Positions 29,384 through 39,234 of a DNA stretch of 64,000 nucleotides are shown here, in pieces. Below the pieces are notes generated by a model. It searched no databases and had not been told where the DNA came from. It was given only the letters and a program-made list of their open reading frames with translations. A program made the position numbers and the translations under genes. Every line of letters begins with the position of its first letter. Position 1 is the first letter of the stretch. This DNA comes from an uncultured Pseudomonadota bacterium (GTDB lineage: Bacteria > Pseudomonadota > Gammaproteobacteria > Methylococcales > Methylomonadaceae), in contig CAINHO010000026.1 of the NCBI GenBank assembly GCA_903848935.1, forward strand, positions 102,752-166,751, written 5' to 3'.

Positions 29384-29869
29384 TTAGGCTTCAACAGCCG
29401 CTTTGTCGGCGTGATAAGTTTCGTAGACGTAAACAGGAATGTTTAAATCGCCCAGTTTTTTCTCAATCAACGGCAACACGTCCGCCCAATCCAAACCGCC
29501 CACACCCGTTGCCAAACGTGGTAATGCAAGCGACGTAAATTTTTCTGCAACAGCGATTTTCGCCAAGGCTTTCAACGCATGTTGAACATGAACTAAAGTC
29601 GCTTTGCCGTGACGGTGATCATGACTGTCTGCGCCTTCTTGGGTGATTAAATTCACCACGAATTTACCTTCGGCATTCACCCACGCCCACGCTTCGCCTG
29701 CTTCGGGGCTATGTTGATGACACCAGTGGTGAAAATCTTTGTGCATCGACGGATATGAATTGTGCAACTGCAATGCTAAACCTTTATCCATCGGGTCGTT
29801 GATGCCTACGCCTTGTGCGATTGCGTGTGCATTGCTTAATAAAATATCGCCTTCTACTAAATGAATCAT
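29384..29869 (-). CDS. Macro-domain protein
   Basis: 161 residues. One macro domain: N-terminal IHLVEGDILLSNAHAIAQGVG, the glycine-rich loop RLATGVGGLDW and the mid-domain VNLITQEG. Such domains bind or hydrolyse ADP-ribose derivatives. The usual catalytic Asn-Ala-Ala-Asn is replaced by SNAHAIAQG, so catalytic activity is uncertain. It lies 29 bases after the hydrogenase protease gene in the same direction. An NAD-linked housekeeping role beside a bidirectional NAD-reducing hydrogenase subunit is conceivable but is inference only. Confidence 0.82.
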   Translation of the reverse strand: MIHLVEGDILLSNAHAIAQGVGINDPMDKGLALQLHNSYPSMHKDFHHWCHQHSPEAGEAWAWVNAEGKFVVNLITQEGADSHDHRHGKATLVHVQHALKALAKIAVAEKFTSLALPRLATGVGGLDWADVLPLIEKKLGDLNIPVYVYETYHADKAAVEA

Positions 29870-29898
29870 AAGATTTCCTCTTTGTGGTGGTTAAAAAA

Positions 29899-30378
29899 TT
29901 AGTTTTTGATTTGGCTTTGCCAAAATTCAAAGGTTGGATTATTTAAAAGCGTGTCCATAAATTCACACGCTTCGGCTAGATTTTGCTTTGCTTTATCGCC
30001 TAAACCTTCGCCCAATTCAAAACTGTCTGCACCAATCGCCAACAAAAAACACGGCGGTGGCATTTCTTTTTTCATGGTTTGATAAGTGTCTAAAATCGCA
30101 GCTGGACTCATGGCGTGCGTGGTATGACTTAAATCTCGAATCGGTTGTAATTGCGTAAATTCAAATGCCGATTCACCTTTCACAGAGGCATCGACAAAAA
30201 CGACAAGTTCACGATTTTCTAAATCGAGGGCGTGTTCAATTTGAAGCTGAAAGTCGGTTAGCAAATCGATAGTTTCGAGCGAAAAACGCGCTTCGATGTG
30301 TTCCAAAATTAACACACCAAGCGCGTCATCGCCACGACTCAGATTGCCATAACCAAAAACCAAAATCGGTTTAGTCAT
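29899..30378 (-). CDS. hoxW: Hydrogenase maturation protease (HoxW/HyaD family)
   Basis: 159 residues from ATG 30378 (an in-frame start at 30405 would extend into hoxH). GYGNLSRGDDALGV is the family's nickel-sensing motif with the conserved Asp; a second acidic ligand is in VFVDASVKG and the His in THAMSPA. This endopeptidase removes the C-terminal tail of the large hydrogenase subunit after nickel insertion. The start overlaps the hoxH stop by eight bases, so it is its dedicated protease. Confidence 0.9.
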   Translation of the reverse strand: MTKPILVFGYGNLSRGDDALGVLILEHIEARFSLETIDLLTDFQLQIEHALDLENRELVVFVDASVKGESAFEFTQLQPIRDLSHTTHAMSPAAILDTYQTMKKEMPPPCFLLAIGADSFELGEGLGDKAKQNLAEACEFMDTLLNNPTFEFWQSQIKN

Positions 30379-31873
30379 TGATACGCTCAATTTTGCCCGT
30401 ATCATGTTTGACTAATTTATCAATCAACTCGCCTTTTGCATTTACTAATTCAAGGTGCAATGGCATTTTACCGACAGCGTGCGTTGCACAAGATAAACAA
30501 GGGTCGTAAGCACGAATCGCCACTTCTAAATTGTTAAGCAGTGGTTCGGTAAGTTCTTGACCAGATAGATATTCCGCTGCAACTTGGCGCACCGATTCAT
30601 TCATTCCCATGTTATTACTGGTCGTCGAAACGATTAGATTCGCTTTGGTGACAATATCATTTTCATCGACTTGATAATGATGGAATAACGTCCCGCGCGG
30701 TGCTTCAATTACGCCGATACCTTCAAAACGTCTTTCACCTTTTGCAGGTTCTTCGTGTTTCAAAACGTCAGGATCATTTAATAATTCTTTGATACTTTCC
30801 GCACAATGCAATAACTCAATCAATCGCGCCCAATGGAAAGCCAACATGCTGTGAACCATTTGTTCTGCGCCACCATGTGCCTTGAATTCCACTCGTTCTT
30901 TTTCAGCAATCGGCGTGTTGATGTAATCGCAATTATTCACACGCGCCAACGGCCCTACGCGATACCAGCCGTCTTCTTTTCCAATCGCGGTTAAATATGG
31001 AAATTTCATGTACGACCATGAACGCACTTCTTCATGAATGTAATCGTTGTATTTGCAATAATCGATGTGGTCAAACAACGTTTTACCTTCGGCATTTTTG
31101 ACACGCAAACCACCGTGATAAAGTTCTAACGCGCCATCAGGTTGTACCATGCTCAAATAATTACTGCGAATCGTACCGAAATCGTCGTAATACGGTAAAT
31201 TTGAGCAATGCACTTTTTTAACCAGCGTAACTGAAGCCGTTGCCCATTCAATAATTTGGTCAATATCGGTTAGCAAATAATCGCGTTCTTCTTTACTTAG
31301 TGATTTATTAACACCACCTGCAATCGCACTTGTACCGTGTACACGTTTGCCCGAAACCATGCGAATCACTTCTTGCCCGTACTTACGCAATTTCACGCCT
31401 TGTAAACCAATGTCAGGAAAATCGCTTAATACGCCAACTACATTTCGTTTGCTAATGTCACTTTCAAAACCAAACAATAAATCAGGACTGGATAAATGGA
31501 AAAAATGCAGCGCGTGTGATTGTAATGTTTGTCCAAAATGCAATAAACGTCTTAATTTCGTTGCTGAAATGGGTAACTTGTCAGGGTCAACGCCGACCAA
31601 TTGATCAATTGCTTTTGCTGCCGCGAGATGATGACTTACAGGACAAATCCCACATAACCGTTGCACTAAAACCGGCAATTCCCAATACGGACGACCTTGA
31701 ATGAATTTCTCAAAACCTCGAAATTCAACAATGTGCAAACGTGCTTGTTGAACTTTATTGTTTTCGTCGAGTAATAATGTGACTTTGCCGTGACCTTCCA
31801 CCCGCGACACGGGATCAATCACCACACGTTTCAAATTTTCGATATTTTTGGCAGTTTCTAAATGTTCGTACAT
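30371..31873 (-). CDS. hoxH: [NiFe] hydrogenase large subunit HoxH, group 3d type
   Basis: 500 residues. The L1 motif RVEGHG is followed by QRLCGICPVSHH (Cys74, Cys77), and the C-terminal ligand motif is DPCLSCATHA (Cys459, Cys462). Thirty-five residues follow His465; this tail is cut off by the adjacent protease. FRGFEKFIQGRPYWE and EAPRGTLFHHYQVDE match the bidirectional NAD-reducing HoxH. It oxidises or makes H2 at the NiFe(CN)2CO site. Normally hoxH ends a hoxEFUYH operon; here the gene upstream is dsbC and no hoxY, hoxU or hoxF is in the window. No hyp genes are near. The diaphorase and small subunit must be elsewhere if it works. Confidence 0.93.
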   Translation of the reverse strand: MYEHLETAKNIENLKRVVIDPVSRVEGHGKVTLLLDENNKVQQARLHIVEFRGFEKFIQGRPYWELPVLVQRLCGICPVSHHLAAAKAIDQLVGVDPDKLPISATKLRRLLHFGQTLQSHALHFFHLSSPDLLFGFESDISKRNVVGVLSDFPDIGLQGVKLRKYGQEVIRMVSGKRVHGTSAIAGGVNKSLSKEERDYLLTDIDQIIEWATASVTLVKKVHCSNLPYYDDFGTIRSNYLSMVQPDGALELYHGGLRVKNAEGKTLFDHIDYCKYNDYIHEEVRSWSYMKFPYLTAIGKEDGWYRVGPLARVNNCDYINTPIAEKERVEFKAHGGAEQMVHSMLAFHWARLIELLHCAESIKELLNDPDVLKHEEPAKGERRFEGIGVIEAPRGTLFHHYQVDENDIVTKANLIVSTTSNNMGMNESVRQVAAEYLSGQELTEPLLNNLEVAIRAYDPCLSCATHAVGKMPLHLELVNAKGELIDKLVKHDTGKIERIND

Positions 31874-31945
31874 GACACGCCCTCTTTGAATTTATAAATA
31901 AAACGGCATTTTAATGGCTTGAGTTTTCAAACAAGTGACAACGGA

Positions 31946-32659
31946 TTACTTTTTATCTTTTTCGCTTTTTAACACTTCAAGCAATTGTTTCGCAGGCAAA
32001 TAACCGGGGTAAATCGTACCTTTTTCAGTGACAATCATTGGTGTACCTTTGACATCGAAATCAGCAGCAAGTGCCATGTGTTCATCAACTGGATTTTCGC
32101 AAGTTTTAGATTCAATTTTTTGGTCTTTTTTCGCCGCAGTTAGCGCAGCATTTCTATCTTTTGCACACCAAACGGAAACAGCTTTGTTGTAAGATTCTGA
32201 ACCTTTGCCTGCACGTGGATAAAATAAATATTGAATTTGGATTCCTTCGGCTAAATACGAATCTAATTCTGAATGTAATTTGCGACAATAGCCACAATCA
32301 ATATCGGTAAAAATCGACACGGTGTAAGTGTGAATTTTAGGTTTGAAGATAATCATTTTATCTGTCCCTAATTTTTCTAACGCTAACTTACGCGCTCCGC
32401 CTAATTTTTCTTCCGTCAAATCGGTTTTGGTTTGAACATCAATCAATCGCCCTTGTAACAAGTATTTTCCATCGTCTGAAACGTAAACCATGCTGCCACC
32501 AATTGCCACTTCAAAAACGCCTTTTATCGGCGACGGTTTGACGGTGTCGATTTGCATCGTCGGCATCGATGTTGTGAGTTGTTCGCGGATAGTTTTTTCG
32601 TCAGCTTGAACATTTACGGCGAGTAACGCAAAGGTCGCGCTTAAAAGTAATTTTTTCAT
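31946..32659 (-). CDS. dsbC: Thiol:disulfide isomerase DsbC
   Basis: 237 residues from ATG 32659. Signal peptide to VQA, N-terminal dimerisation domain, linker, and a thioredoxin-fold domain with active site DCGYC (Cys122, Cys125). A cis-Pro in GTPMIV and a second Cys pair (WCAKDRN and KTCENP) are as in E. coli DsbC. It reshuffles wrong disulfides in the periplasm, which matters for the many periplasmic cytochromes seen here. It lies 19 bases after rseP in the same direction; this replaces the rseP-bamA arrangement of most gammaproteobacteria. Confidence 0.93.
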   Translation of the reverse strand: MKKLLLSATFALLAVNVQADEKTIREQLTTSMPTMQIDTVKPSPIKGVFEVAIGGSMVYVSDDGKYLLQGRLIDVQTKTDLTEEKLGGARKLALEKLGTDKMIIFKPKIHTYTVSIFTDIDCGYCRKLHSELDSYLAEGIQIQYLFYPRAGKGSESYNKAVSVWCAKDRNAALTAAKKDQKIESKTCENPVDEHMALAADFDVKGTPMIVTEKGTIYPGYLPAKQLLEVLKSEKDKK

Positions 32660-32678
32660 TTTTAAAATATCTCGTTTG

Positions 32679-34019
32679 TTATTGAAACAGTCGCCCAACA
32701 TCCATAAACATTGCTATCGACATCAGTAAACCTAGAAGCACGATACCAATTTTTTGAAAAAAGAGCTGGATTTTTTCTGAAACGGGCGAGCCTTTCAGCC
32801 CTTCAAGCGCGAAGAAAAATAAATGTCCGCCATCCAAAACAGGAATCGGCAATAAATTCAACACGCCCAAACTTACGCTAATCAGCCCCATGAATTTCAG
32901 AAAATGCACCAGCCCCATGTCGGCAGATTGTCCCGCATATTGCGCGATGCTAATCGGGCCACTTAAATTTTCGAGCGATGCTTTACCGATAAACATTTGC
33001 CCCATCATTTTTAACGTAGACGTTGAATAGTTGTACGTTGTGCTAAAGGCTTGCGGAATAGCGGCTAACGGTGAAAGCGAATAATGCACTTGAAACGATT
33101 TCAACAGATTTTCAGGAATTTGTACCGACGCGCCAATTTTACCGTCAGCATTTGGCGTAAGCATCAAAGTAATTTGTACACCGTCGCGTTCAATTAAAAT
33201 TTGCACCGCTTGATTTGAATTTTCTTTAACAATATCAACCCATTGTTGCCATTCTTTCACGGCAGTTTCATTGGCGCGAAGAACTAAATCGCCTTGTTTT
33301 AACCCTGCCGTTTTTGCCGCGCCATTATCTAAAACGTTTCCAATCAAAGGTTGCAACGTTGGCGAAAATAATTTGAAACCCAATTTTGCGTAAAGTGCGT
33401 CAGGATTTTGCGTTTCAGTGGTGTCAACGTGCAAAGTTTTAACGGTTTGCGTGTCATCACGATTTTTTACTTTAACGGCAATATCTGAATCGCCTTCTAA
33501 TGCCGTCGAAATAATCGTGGACATCGCGTGCATCCACGTCGGCGTTGGTTCATCGTTCACAGAAATAATTTCATCACCTTCCGAAAAACCGGCGATTTCC
33601 GCAAAGGATTCGGCGGACGGTTGTCCTAAAATTGGTCTAATGCCTGTTTCACCGATAATCAAAACACTCCAAAATAACGCCACTGCTAACACTAAATTAA
33701 AAATAGGACCTGCGGCGACAACGGCGGTTCGTGCCAAAAGTGATTTGCGATTAAAAGAAAAAGCCAAATCTTCCGCTTTAACTTCGTCTTCACGTTCATC
33801 GACCATTTTGACGTAGCCGCCTAATGGAATTAACGATAAAACGTATTCGGTTGCGTTTGGATTTTGTTGGTATCGCCACAAAACTTTGCCGAAACCAATC
33901 GAAAAACGTAGCACTTTCACGCCTACTCGTCGCGCCACCCAAAAATGTCCGAATTCATGCACCGCAACTAAAACACCGATTGCGACGACGAAATAAAATA
34001 ACGTGTGTAAAAAACTCAT
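32679..34019 (-). CDS. rseP: Site-2 protease RseP
   Basis: 446 residues (E. coli 450). The zinc motif HEFGH (residues 21-25) is in the first membrane helix, two PDZ domains lie in the periplasmic middle, and the second metal site PIPVLDGGHL is near residue 390. It cleaves RseA within the membrane and releases sigma-E. The ATG shares one base with the dxr stop (TAATG), so translation is coupled. Confidence 0.96.
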   Translation of the reverse strand: MSFLHTLFYFVVAIGVLVAVHEFGHFWVARRVGVKVLRFSIGFGKVLWRYQQNPNATEYVLSLIPLGGYVKMVDEREDEVKAEDLAFSFNRKSLLARTAVVAAGPIFNLVLAVALFWSVLIIGETGIRPILGQPSAESFAEIAGFSEGDEIISVNDEPTPTWMHAMSTIISTALEGDSDIAVKVKNRDDTQTVKTLHVDTTETQNPDALYAKLGFKLFSPTLQPLIGNVLDNGAAKTAGLKQGDLVLRANETAVKEWQQWVDIVKENSNQAVQILIERDGVQITLMLTPNADGKIGASVQIPENLLKSFQVHYSLSPLAAIPQAFSTTYNYSTSTLKMMGQMFIGKASLENLSGPISIAQYAGQSADMGLVHFLKFMGLISVSLGVLNLLPIPVLDGGHLFFFALEGLKGSPVSEKIQLFFQKIGIVLLGLLMSIAMFMDVGRLFQ

Positions 34020-35203
34020 TAGTTTTCCAAATCTTGAATGGCTTGATTTGCAACTACGCGAGCTTGTTTGTCTGTCGCTAAAATCGTTTCTAAACTGTCA
34101 GCTATTTGCATCGGAATCGCGTGCATCGTTTTTTCAATCACGACAGGAATATCGGTAAAACGGATTTGTTCATTCAAAAACGCTTCAACAGCAATTTCAT
34201 TCGCGGCATTCAAAATAGTTGGCATTGTGCCACCCGTTTGAATCGCCTCGTAAGCCAAGCGTAAACAGGGAAAACGTTGCAAATCCGCAGGTTCAAAATC
34301 CATGTGTTTAACAGCAAAAATATCGAGCGGCATTGCACCCGATTCAAAGCGTTCGGGATACGCGAGCGCATGAGCAATCGGAATCCGCATATCAGGGCAA
34401 CCCATTTGCGCTAATACAGTGCCATCAACGTAATCGACCATCGAATGAATCACACTTTGCGGATGAATCACAATTTGGATTTGCTCTGGCTTCATATTGA
34501 ACAATAAACAGGCTTCTATCATTTCCAAACCTTTGTTCATCATGGTCGCTGAATCGACAGAAATCTTTTTGCCCATGTCCCAATTTGGATGCGCGACGGC
34601 TTGCGCGGGTGTGACTTGCGCTAATTGTTCCAACGGCATCGTGCGAAAAGGCCCGCCGGATGCCGTTAATAAAATGCGTCGTACCCCTTTTGCCGTCGCA
34701 CCTGTTTGATAAGCTGCTGGCATACATTGAAAAATCGCGTTGTGTTCGCTGTCAATCGGTAACAATTGTGCGCCCGATTTTTCGACCGCATTCATGAAAA
34801 TATCACCCGACATCACAAGAGCTTCTTTGTTGGCAAGCAAAACGGTTTTGCCTGCTTCAGCCGCTGCCAAGGTTGGCAATAATCCCGCCGCACCCACAAT
34901 TGCCGCCATCACAGCATCGACATTTTGCAACGTTGCGACTTTAATCAGTGCTTCCGAGCCAGCGAAAACCCGCAAATCCGCAAGCGGTGAATTTTCAATT
35001 TTCGTGTTAAATTCCGCTGCTTTTTGTTCATCAACTACAACTACAACTTCGGGCGAATGTGCTAAACATTGTTCGTAAAGCACATCGATATTTTTGTTCG
35101 CAGTCAAAGCAATGACTTTATATAAATCAGGATGCCGCGCCACAACGTCTAATGTGCTAACACCAATCGAACCCGTCGCACCGAGAATACAAATACCTTT
35201 CAT
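34019..35203 (-). CDS. dxr: 1-Deoxy-D-xylulose 5-phosphate reductoisomerase
   Basis: 394 residues from ATG 35203, which overlaps the cdsA stop as ATGA; an upstream in-frame extension lies inside cdsA. The NADPH motif [12 protein letters not shown] and the metal site [13 protein letters not shown] are intact, as are LTASGGPF and [13 protein letters not shown]. It makes MEP, the committed step of the pathway that ends with the IspH encoded at 21773. Confidence 0.96.
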   Translation of the reverse strand: MKGICILGATGSIGVSTLDVVARHPDLYKVIALTANKNIDVLYEQCLAHSPEVVVVVDEQKAAEFNTKIENSPLADLRVFAGSEALIKVATLQNVDAVMAAIVGAAGLLPTLAAAEAGKTVLLANKEALVMSGDIFMNAVEKSGAQLLPIDSEHNAIFQCMPAAYQTGATAKGVRRILLTASGGPFRTMPLEQLAQVTPAQAVAHPNWDMGKKISVDSATMMNKGLEMIEACLLFNMKPEQIQIVIHPQSVIHSMVDYVDGTVLAQMGCPDMRIPIAHALAYPERFESGAMPLDIFAVKHMDFEPADLQRFPCLRLAYEAIQTGGTMPTILNAANEIAVEAFLNEQIRFTDIPVVIEKTMHAIPMQIADSLETILATDKQARVVANQAIQDLEN

Positions 35204-36105
35204 GAAAATAGTCCGACAGATTCTAAATAAATTCCTGCATAAAATAGCGGAATCGCAGCACACAAACTGTCAATGCGATCCAAAATGCCGCCGTGTCCAG
35301 GTAATAATGAACCGCTGTCTTTTGCATCGGCACGACGTTTTACGACGCTAAAAAATAAATCGCCATAAACAGAAATCAATACCGTCAAAATTGAAAGTAA
35401 AATGAAATCCGCAATAATCATTGGTTCTTGAAATTGCATAACTAAAACTAAAATTCCTGCACAAACCACAGAACTTCCTAACGCTCCGTACATTCCTTCG
35501 ACAGTTTTCCCTGGGCTAATTTCGGGTGATAACTTTGTTTTGCCCCATTTTTTGCCTACGAAAAATGCCGCAATGTCAGCTACCCAAATCAAAATGAAAA
35601 AATAAAGCGTCATTTCTGAGCCAAAGAAAGTGCGTAATCGTGACAAAAACATCCAACTCATAAGCAATACAAACCAGCCAATCAATGCTTGTTTGAACGG
35701 TGACAATTCGAGTTTCAACACGCCTTCAGGTGAATTGCGAATCACCATCATCGTCAATACCCAAAATAAAACCGCAGGCGCAGCGAGCCATTCTAAAATA
35801 CCCGATTGATTGCGAATATCTTCTATGACGAATTTGAATGTTTCGGCTAAATAATCCATCAATGGAGCCAACGCTTCTAACAAATATGTCCACAAATGAA
35901 TGAACAACATTGCGCCAATCAGTGATGCGAAAAAGAGACCGCGTTTTTTGATGTCAGTGACTTTGGTGAGGTTTAACCATTCGTTTGCACCGAGTAGCAC
36001 AATGACGGCGATTAAAAGTGAAAAGTACATCGAGGGGAGTTCAAACACCGCTAAAACCACCAACGTGGCGAGCAATGTTGCGGTGATAATGCGTTGTTTT
36101 AACAT
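35200..36105 (-). CDS. cdsA: Phosphatidate cytidylyltransferase
   Basis: 301 residues, with eight or so membrane helices and the CDS signature in which [14 protein letters not shown] runs into the last helices ([11 protein letters not shown]). It makes CDP-diacylglycerol from phosphatidate and CTP at the inner membrane. It is 20 bases after uppS and overlaps dxr by four bases, within the conserved block from rpsB to rseP. Confidence 0.95.
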   Translation of the reverse strand: MLKQRIITATLLATLVVLAVFELPSMYFSLLIAVIVLLGANEWLNLTKVTDIKKRGLFFASLIGAMLFIHLWTYLLEALAPLMDYLAETFKFVIEDIRNQSGILEWLAAPAVLFWVLTMMVIRNSPEGVLKLELSPFKQALIGWFVLLMSWMFLSRLRTFFGSEMTLYFFILIWVADIAAFFVGKKWGKTKLSPEISPGKTVEGMYGALGSSVVCAGILVLVMQFQEPMIIADFILLSILTVLISVYGDLFFSVVKRRADAKDSGSLLPGHGGILDRIDSLCAAIPLFYAGIYLESVGLFS

Positions 36106-36125
36106 AGGATTTTTTTGAAAAAAGA

Positions 36126-36878
36126 TTAAGGAGTGGCAAGTGCGGCAATTTGATCGCCCGTATGCCCAAAACGCCGTTGTCGGCTTTTAAAACTGGTAAT
36201 GGCTTCTTGCAAAGCGGCTTGATTAAAATCTGGCCAAAGTATTGGTGTGAAATAAAATTCAGTATAAGCAAGCTGCCAAAGCATAAAATTACTGACGCGC
36301 TGTTCGCCGCCTGTACGAATAAACAAATCAGGTTCTGGTAAATCAGCGAGGCAGAGATGTTCGTTAATAACGGCTTCGTTAATATCGTGTGACGATAATT
36401 CGCCTGCCGCGACACGCGCTGAAATGGTTTGACACGCTTGCGTCATATCCCAACGCCCGCCGTAATTCGCTGCAATAACTAGCGTTAAGGCGGTATTATC
36501 TTTGGTTTTTTGTTCGCCTTCGGTCATTTTTTGTTGCAACTTCGCATCAAACGCCGTGCGGTCGCCAATGAATCGTAAGCGGATATTATTTTTGTGTAGC
36601 TTGTCGATTTCACTTTGCAAGGTCGTCAAAAATAACGTCATCAATATCGACACTTCGGCGGCGGGACGATTCCAATTTTCGCTGCTAAACGCAAATAAAC
36701 TCAGCACTTCGCACGTCGGATCGGCAGCGCAGAATTCGACAATTTTACGCACGGCTTTTACACCAGCATGATGTCCGACTGCTCGCGGCAAAAAACGTTG
36801 CTGCGCCCAACGTCCATTGCCATCCATAATGATAGCAATGTGGCGAGGTGCAGCTAAATTCACACGTTCGGCAGGCAT
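36126..36878 (-). CDS. uppS: Undecaprenyl diphosphate synthase
   Basis: 250 residues. The N-terminal HIAIIMDGNGRWAQQR holds the catalytic Asp, FAFSSENWNRP is the substrate loop, and the C-terminal part has DLFIRTGGEQRVSNFMLWQ. It elongates farnesyl diphosphate to the C55 lipid carrier for peptidoglycan. It lies five bases after frr. Confidence 0.96.
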   Translation of the reverse strand: MPAERVNLAAPRHIAIIMDGNGRWAQQRFLPRAVGHHAGVKAVRKIVEFCAADPTCEVLSLFAFSSENWNRPAAEVSILMTLFLTTLQSEIDKLHKNNIRLRFIGDRTAFDAKLQQKMTEGEQKTKDNTALTLVIAANYGGRWDMTQACQTISARVAAGELSSHDINEAVINEHLCLADLPEPDLFIRTGGEQRVSNFMLWQLAYTEFYFTPILWPDFNQAALQEAITSFKSRQRRFGHTGDQIAALATP

Positions 36879-36883
36879 AAAAT

Positions 36884-37444
36884 CTACATTGACAATAAAT
36901 CAGCTTCTTTGACTTCTAAAAGCTTTTCTACGTCTTTAATGTATTGATCGGTTAATTTTTGAATTTTCTCTTCCGCACCTTTTGCGTCATCTTCGGAGCA
37001 AGCTTTGTCTTTCAATAAATTTTTAACGGTCGTATTCGCATCGCGGCGAATATTACGAATCGCCACCCGTCCGTCTTCAGCTGCCGTTTTAACAATTTTC
37101 ACTAAACCGCGACGACGTTCTTCGGTCAATGCGGGCAATGGAATCCGAATGGTCATACCGTTTGTCATCGGATTCAAACCTAAATCCGATTTCATAATGG
37201 CTTTTTCAATCGCTTGAACCATGCCTTTTTCCCAAGGTGTTACGCTTAACATTCGCGCATCTTCCACCACGACGTTTGCAACCTGAGAAAGCGCAGAATC
37301 TGTGCCGTAATACGACACTACAATTTGGTCGAGTAAACTCGGGTGAGCGCGACCAGTGCGAATTTTGGAAAATTCTTGTTTTAAAGAATCGATGCTTTTG
37401 CCCATTCGGGTCGCCGCATCTTGTTGAATATCACTAATCATCAT
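36884..37444 (-). CDS. frr: Ribosome recycling factor
   Basis: 186 residues (E. coli 185). It has the three-helix bundle with [15 protein letters not shown] near the N-terminus and [13 protein letters not shown] in the middle. It splits post-termination ribosomes with EF-G. Two adjacent ATG codons compete as start (37444 or 37441). The pyrH stop is two bases upstream. Confidence 0.97.
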   Translation of the reverse strand: MMISDIQQDAATRMGKSIDSLKQEFSKIRTGRAHPSLLDQIVVSYYGTDSALSQVANVVVEDARMLSVTPWEKGMVQAIEKAIMKSDLGLNPMTNGMTIRIPLPALTEERRRGLVKIVKTAAEDGRVAIRNIRRDANTTVKNLLKDKACSEDDAKGAEEKIQKLTDQYIKDVEKLLEVKEADLLSM

Positions 37445-37446
37445 GG

Positions 37447-38163
37447 TTATTCTCGTTCAATAAGTGAGCCGATATTTTGCCCAGTCATGAGTTTCATCAC
37501 TGCGCCTTGTTCAAAAATGTTCATGACGCGCATCGGCATATTGTTGTCGCGACATAGCACTAACGCAGTAGTGTCCATCACATTTAAGCGTTGATCTAAG
37601 GCTTCGTCGTAGGTGAGACGGGCGTAGAATTTTGCGTTGGAATCTTTGTTGGGATCGGCGGAATAAACGCCTTGGACTTTGGTCGCTTTAATCATCAACT
37701 GTGCGTTGATTTCAATGGCGCGGAGGCTGGCTGCCGAATCAGTTGTGAAAAAGGGATTACCTGTTCCAGCGGCAAAAATCACCACTCGTCCTTTTTCCAA
37801 ATGACGCACGGCGCGGCGGCAAATGTAATCTTCACAAACTTGGTTAATTTTTAACGCTGACATCACACGAACAGGTTGCCCTAAATGTTCGAGTGCATCT
37901 TGCATCGCTAGGGCGTTAATGACTGTGGCAAGCATTCCCATTTGGTCGCTGGTGACGCGGTCTAAACCTTCGCTAGCTTTTTCTGCGCCCCGTAAAATGT
38001 TGCCGCCGCCAATCACTAAACCGACTTCAACACCCACATCGCATAATTCTTTAACTTCAGTGGCGAGACGTTTCAAAATATCTGCGTCGATACTGTCCGA
38101 TGAACTCATTAACGCTTCACCGCTCAACTTTAATAAAATTCTTTTGCAAATTAGATTAGTCAT
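37447..38163 (-). CDS. pyrH: UMP kinase
   Basis: 238 residues from ATG 38163 (SD AGAG); an in-frame ATG at 38202 overlaps a hairpin and is rejected. Amino-acid-kinase fold: [23 protein letters not shown], and [13 protein letters not shown] near the C-terminus. It phosphorylates UMP for pyrimidine and cell-wall precursor synthesis and is usually allosteric. Confidence 0.96.
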   Translation of the reverse strand: MTNLICKRILLKLSGEALMSSSDSIDADILKRLATEVKELCDVGVEVGLVIGGGNILRGAEKASEGLDRVTSDQMGMLATVINALAMQDALEHLGQPVRVMSALKINQVCEDYICRRAVRHLEKGRVVIFAAGTGNPFFTTDSAASLRAIEINAQLMIKATKVQGVYSADPNKDSNAKFYARLTYDEALDQRLNVMDTTALVLCRDNNMPMRVMNIFEQGAVMKLMTGQNIGSLIERE

Positions 38164-38195
38164 GTTTTCTCTGGTGGAAGGGTTTAATAAGAAAA

Positions 38196-38230
38196 GGTTC
38201 AAGGTAAAAAATAGGTTTTCACCTTGAACC
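38196..38230. repeat. Perfect 10-bp hairpin between tsf and pyrH
   Basis: GGTTCAAGGT and its exact complement surround a 15-base loop. On the minus (coding) strand it is followed by CTTTTC, so it may be a weak terminator that lowers pyrH relative to tsf. A near copy lies between amtB and glnK at 19917-19952, which suggests a small repeat family. Confidence 0.55.
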
Positions 38231-38237
38231 TAATTTT

Positions 38238-39128
38238 TTATTTCATTGCGTTAACTTGCGCCATGACTTCAGCCGCAAAATCCTCTTCTTTTTTCTCAAT
38301 ACCTTCACCCACTTCAAAACGACTAAAACGAATGATGGTATTGCCTTTAGAAACCGCTAATTTACCAACAGTAATTTTGTCGTCTTTGATAAAAGGTTGA
38401 CCGTTTAAAGTCACTTCAGCTAAGAATTTTCCGATACGACCTTCAACCATTTTCGCAATAATTTCAGCAGGTTTACCGCTTTCCGCCGCTTGTGCAGAGA
38501 AAATTTCTTTTTCTTTTTGGATAAGTTCTGGCGAAACTTGATCTTCAGAAACACAGGTTGGTTTAGAAGCTGCGATGTGCATTGCAACGTCTTTACCTAA
38601 TTCAGCATCATTCACAGCTAATTCAACGATTACGCCGATTTTTGTGCCGTGTAAGTAACACGCTGTGCCGCCGTCAGTTTTGTATTTTTCAAAACGACGA
38701 ATAACGATGTTTTCGCCCAATTTTGAAATCAAACCACGACGAATTTCATCAACCGTAATGCCGTCTTCTAAAGGCATTGCAAGCAATTGTTCTTCAGTTT
38801 CAATGCCGTCATTATTCAATAAAGCATGTGCAACGTTGTTTACAAAACCAACAAAATCTTCTGCTTTTGCCACGAAATCGGTTTGGCAATTCACGTCAAC
38901 AATCGCTACGTTTTTGCCGCAATCACTTACTTTTACGCCGATGATGCCTTCAGCCGCAATCGTATTCGATTTTTTATCCGCTTTCGCTAAACCAGCTTTA
39001 CGCATATTTTCGATGGCTAATTCCATATCGCCTTGTGAATCGACTAAAGCGCGTTTGCATTCCATCATGCCCGAACCAGTGCGTTCGCGTAATTCTTTTA
39101 CCATTGATGCGTTAATTTCTACACTCAT
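38238..39128 (-). CDS. tsf: Elongation factor Ts
   Basis: 296 residues. N-terminal VKELRERTGSGMMECKRAL (UBA-like domain) and the NCQTDFVAK motif that contacts EF-Tu. It exchanges GDP for GTP on EF-Tu. It lies after rpsB, separated by a hairpin terminator that should reduce its transcription. Confidence 0.97.
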   Translation of the reverse strand: MSVEINASMVKELRERTGSGMMECKRALVDSQGDMELAIENMRKAGLAKADKKSNTIAAEGIIGVKVSDCGKNVAIVDVNCQTDFVAKAEDFVGFVNNVAHALLNNDGIETEEQLLAMPLEDGITVDEIRRGLISKLGENIVIRRFEKYKTDGGTACYLHGTKIGVIVELAVNDAELGKDVAMHIAASKPTCVSEDQVSPELIQKEKEIFSAQAAESGKPAEIIAKMVEGRIGKFLAEVTLNGQPFIKDDKITVGKLAVSKGNTIIRFSRFEVGEGIEKKEEDFAAEVMAQVNAMK

Positions 39129-39161
39129 TTTCTTCTCTCTATTGCTGATATTTACTGTAAA

Positions 39162-39183
39162 AACGCCCCCAAAAGGAGGCGTT
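39162..39183 (-). terminator. Terminator or attenuator between rpsB and tsf
   Basis: On the minus strand AACGCCTCC-TTTT-GGGGGCGTT (one U-G pair) is followed by a TTT tract. It would stop part of the rpsB transcripts before tsf, a known arrangement for this gene pair. Confidence 0.75.
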
Positions 39184-39234
39184 CTTGCTATAACTTAAAT
39201 CACTCATCCTACACGAGGATTGGTCGAAATAACT

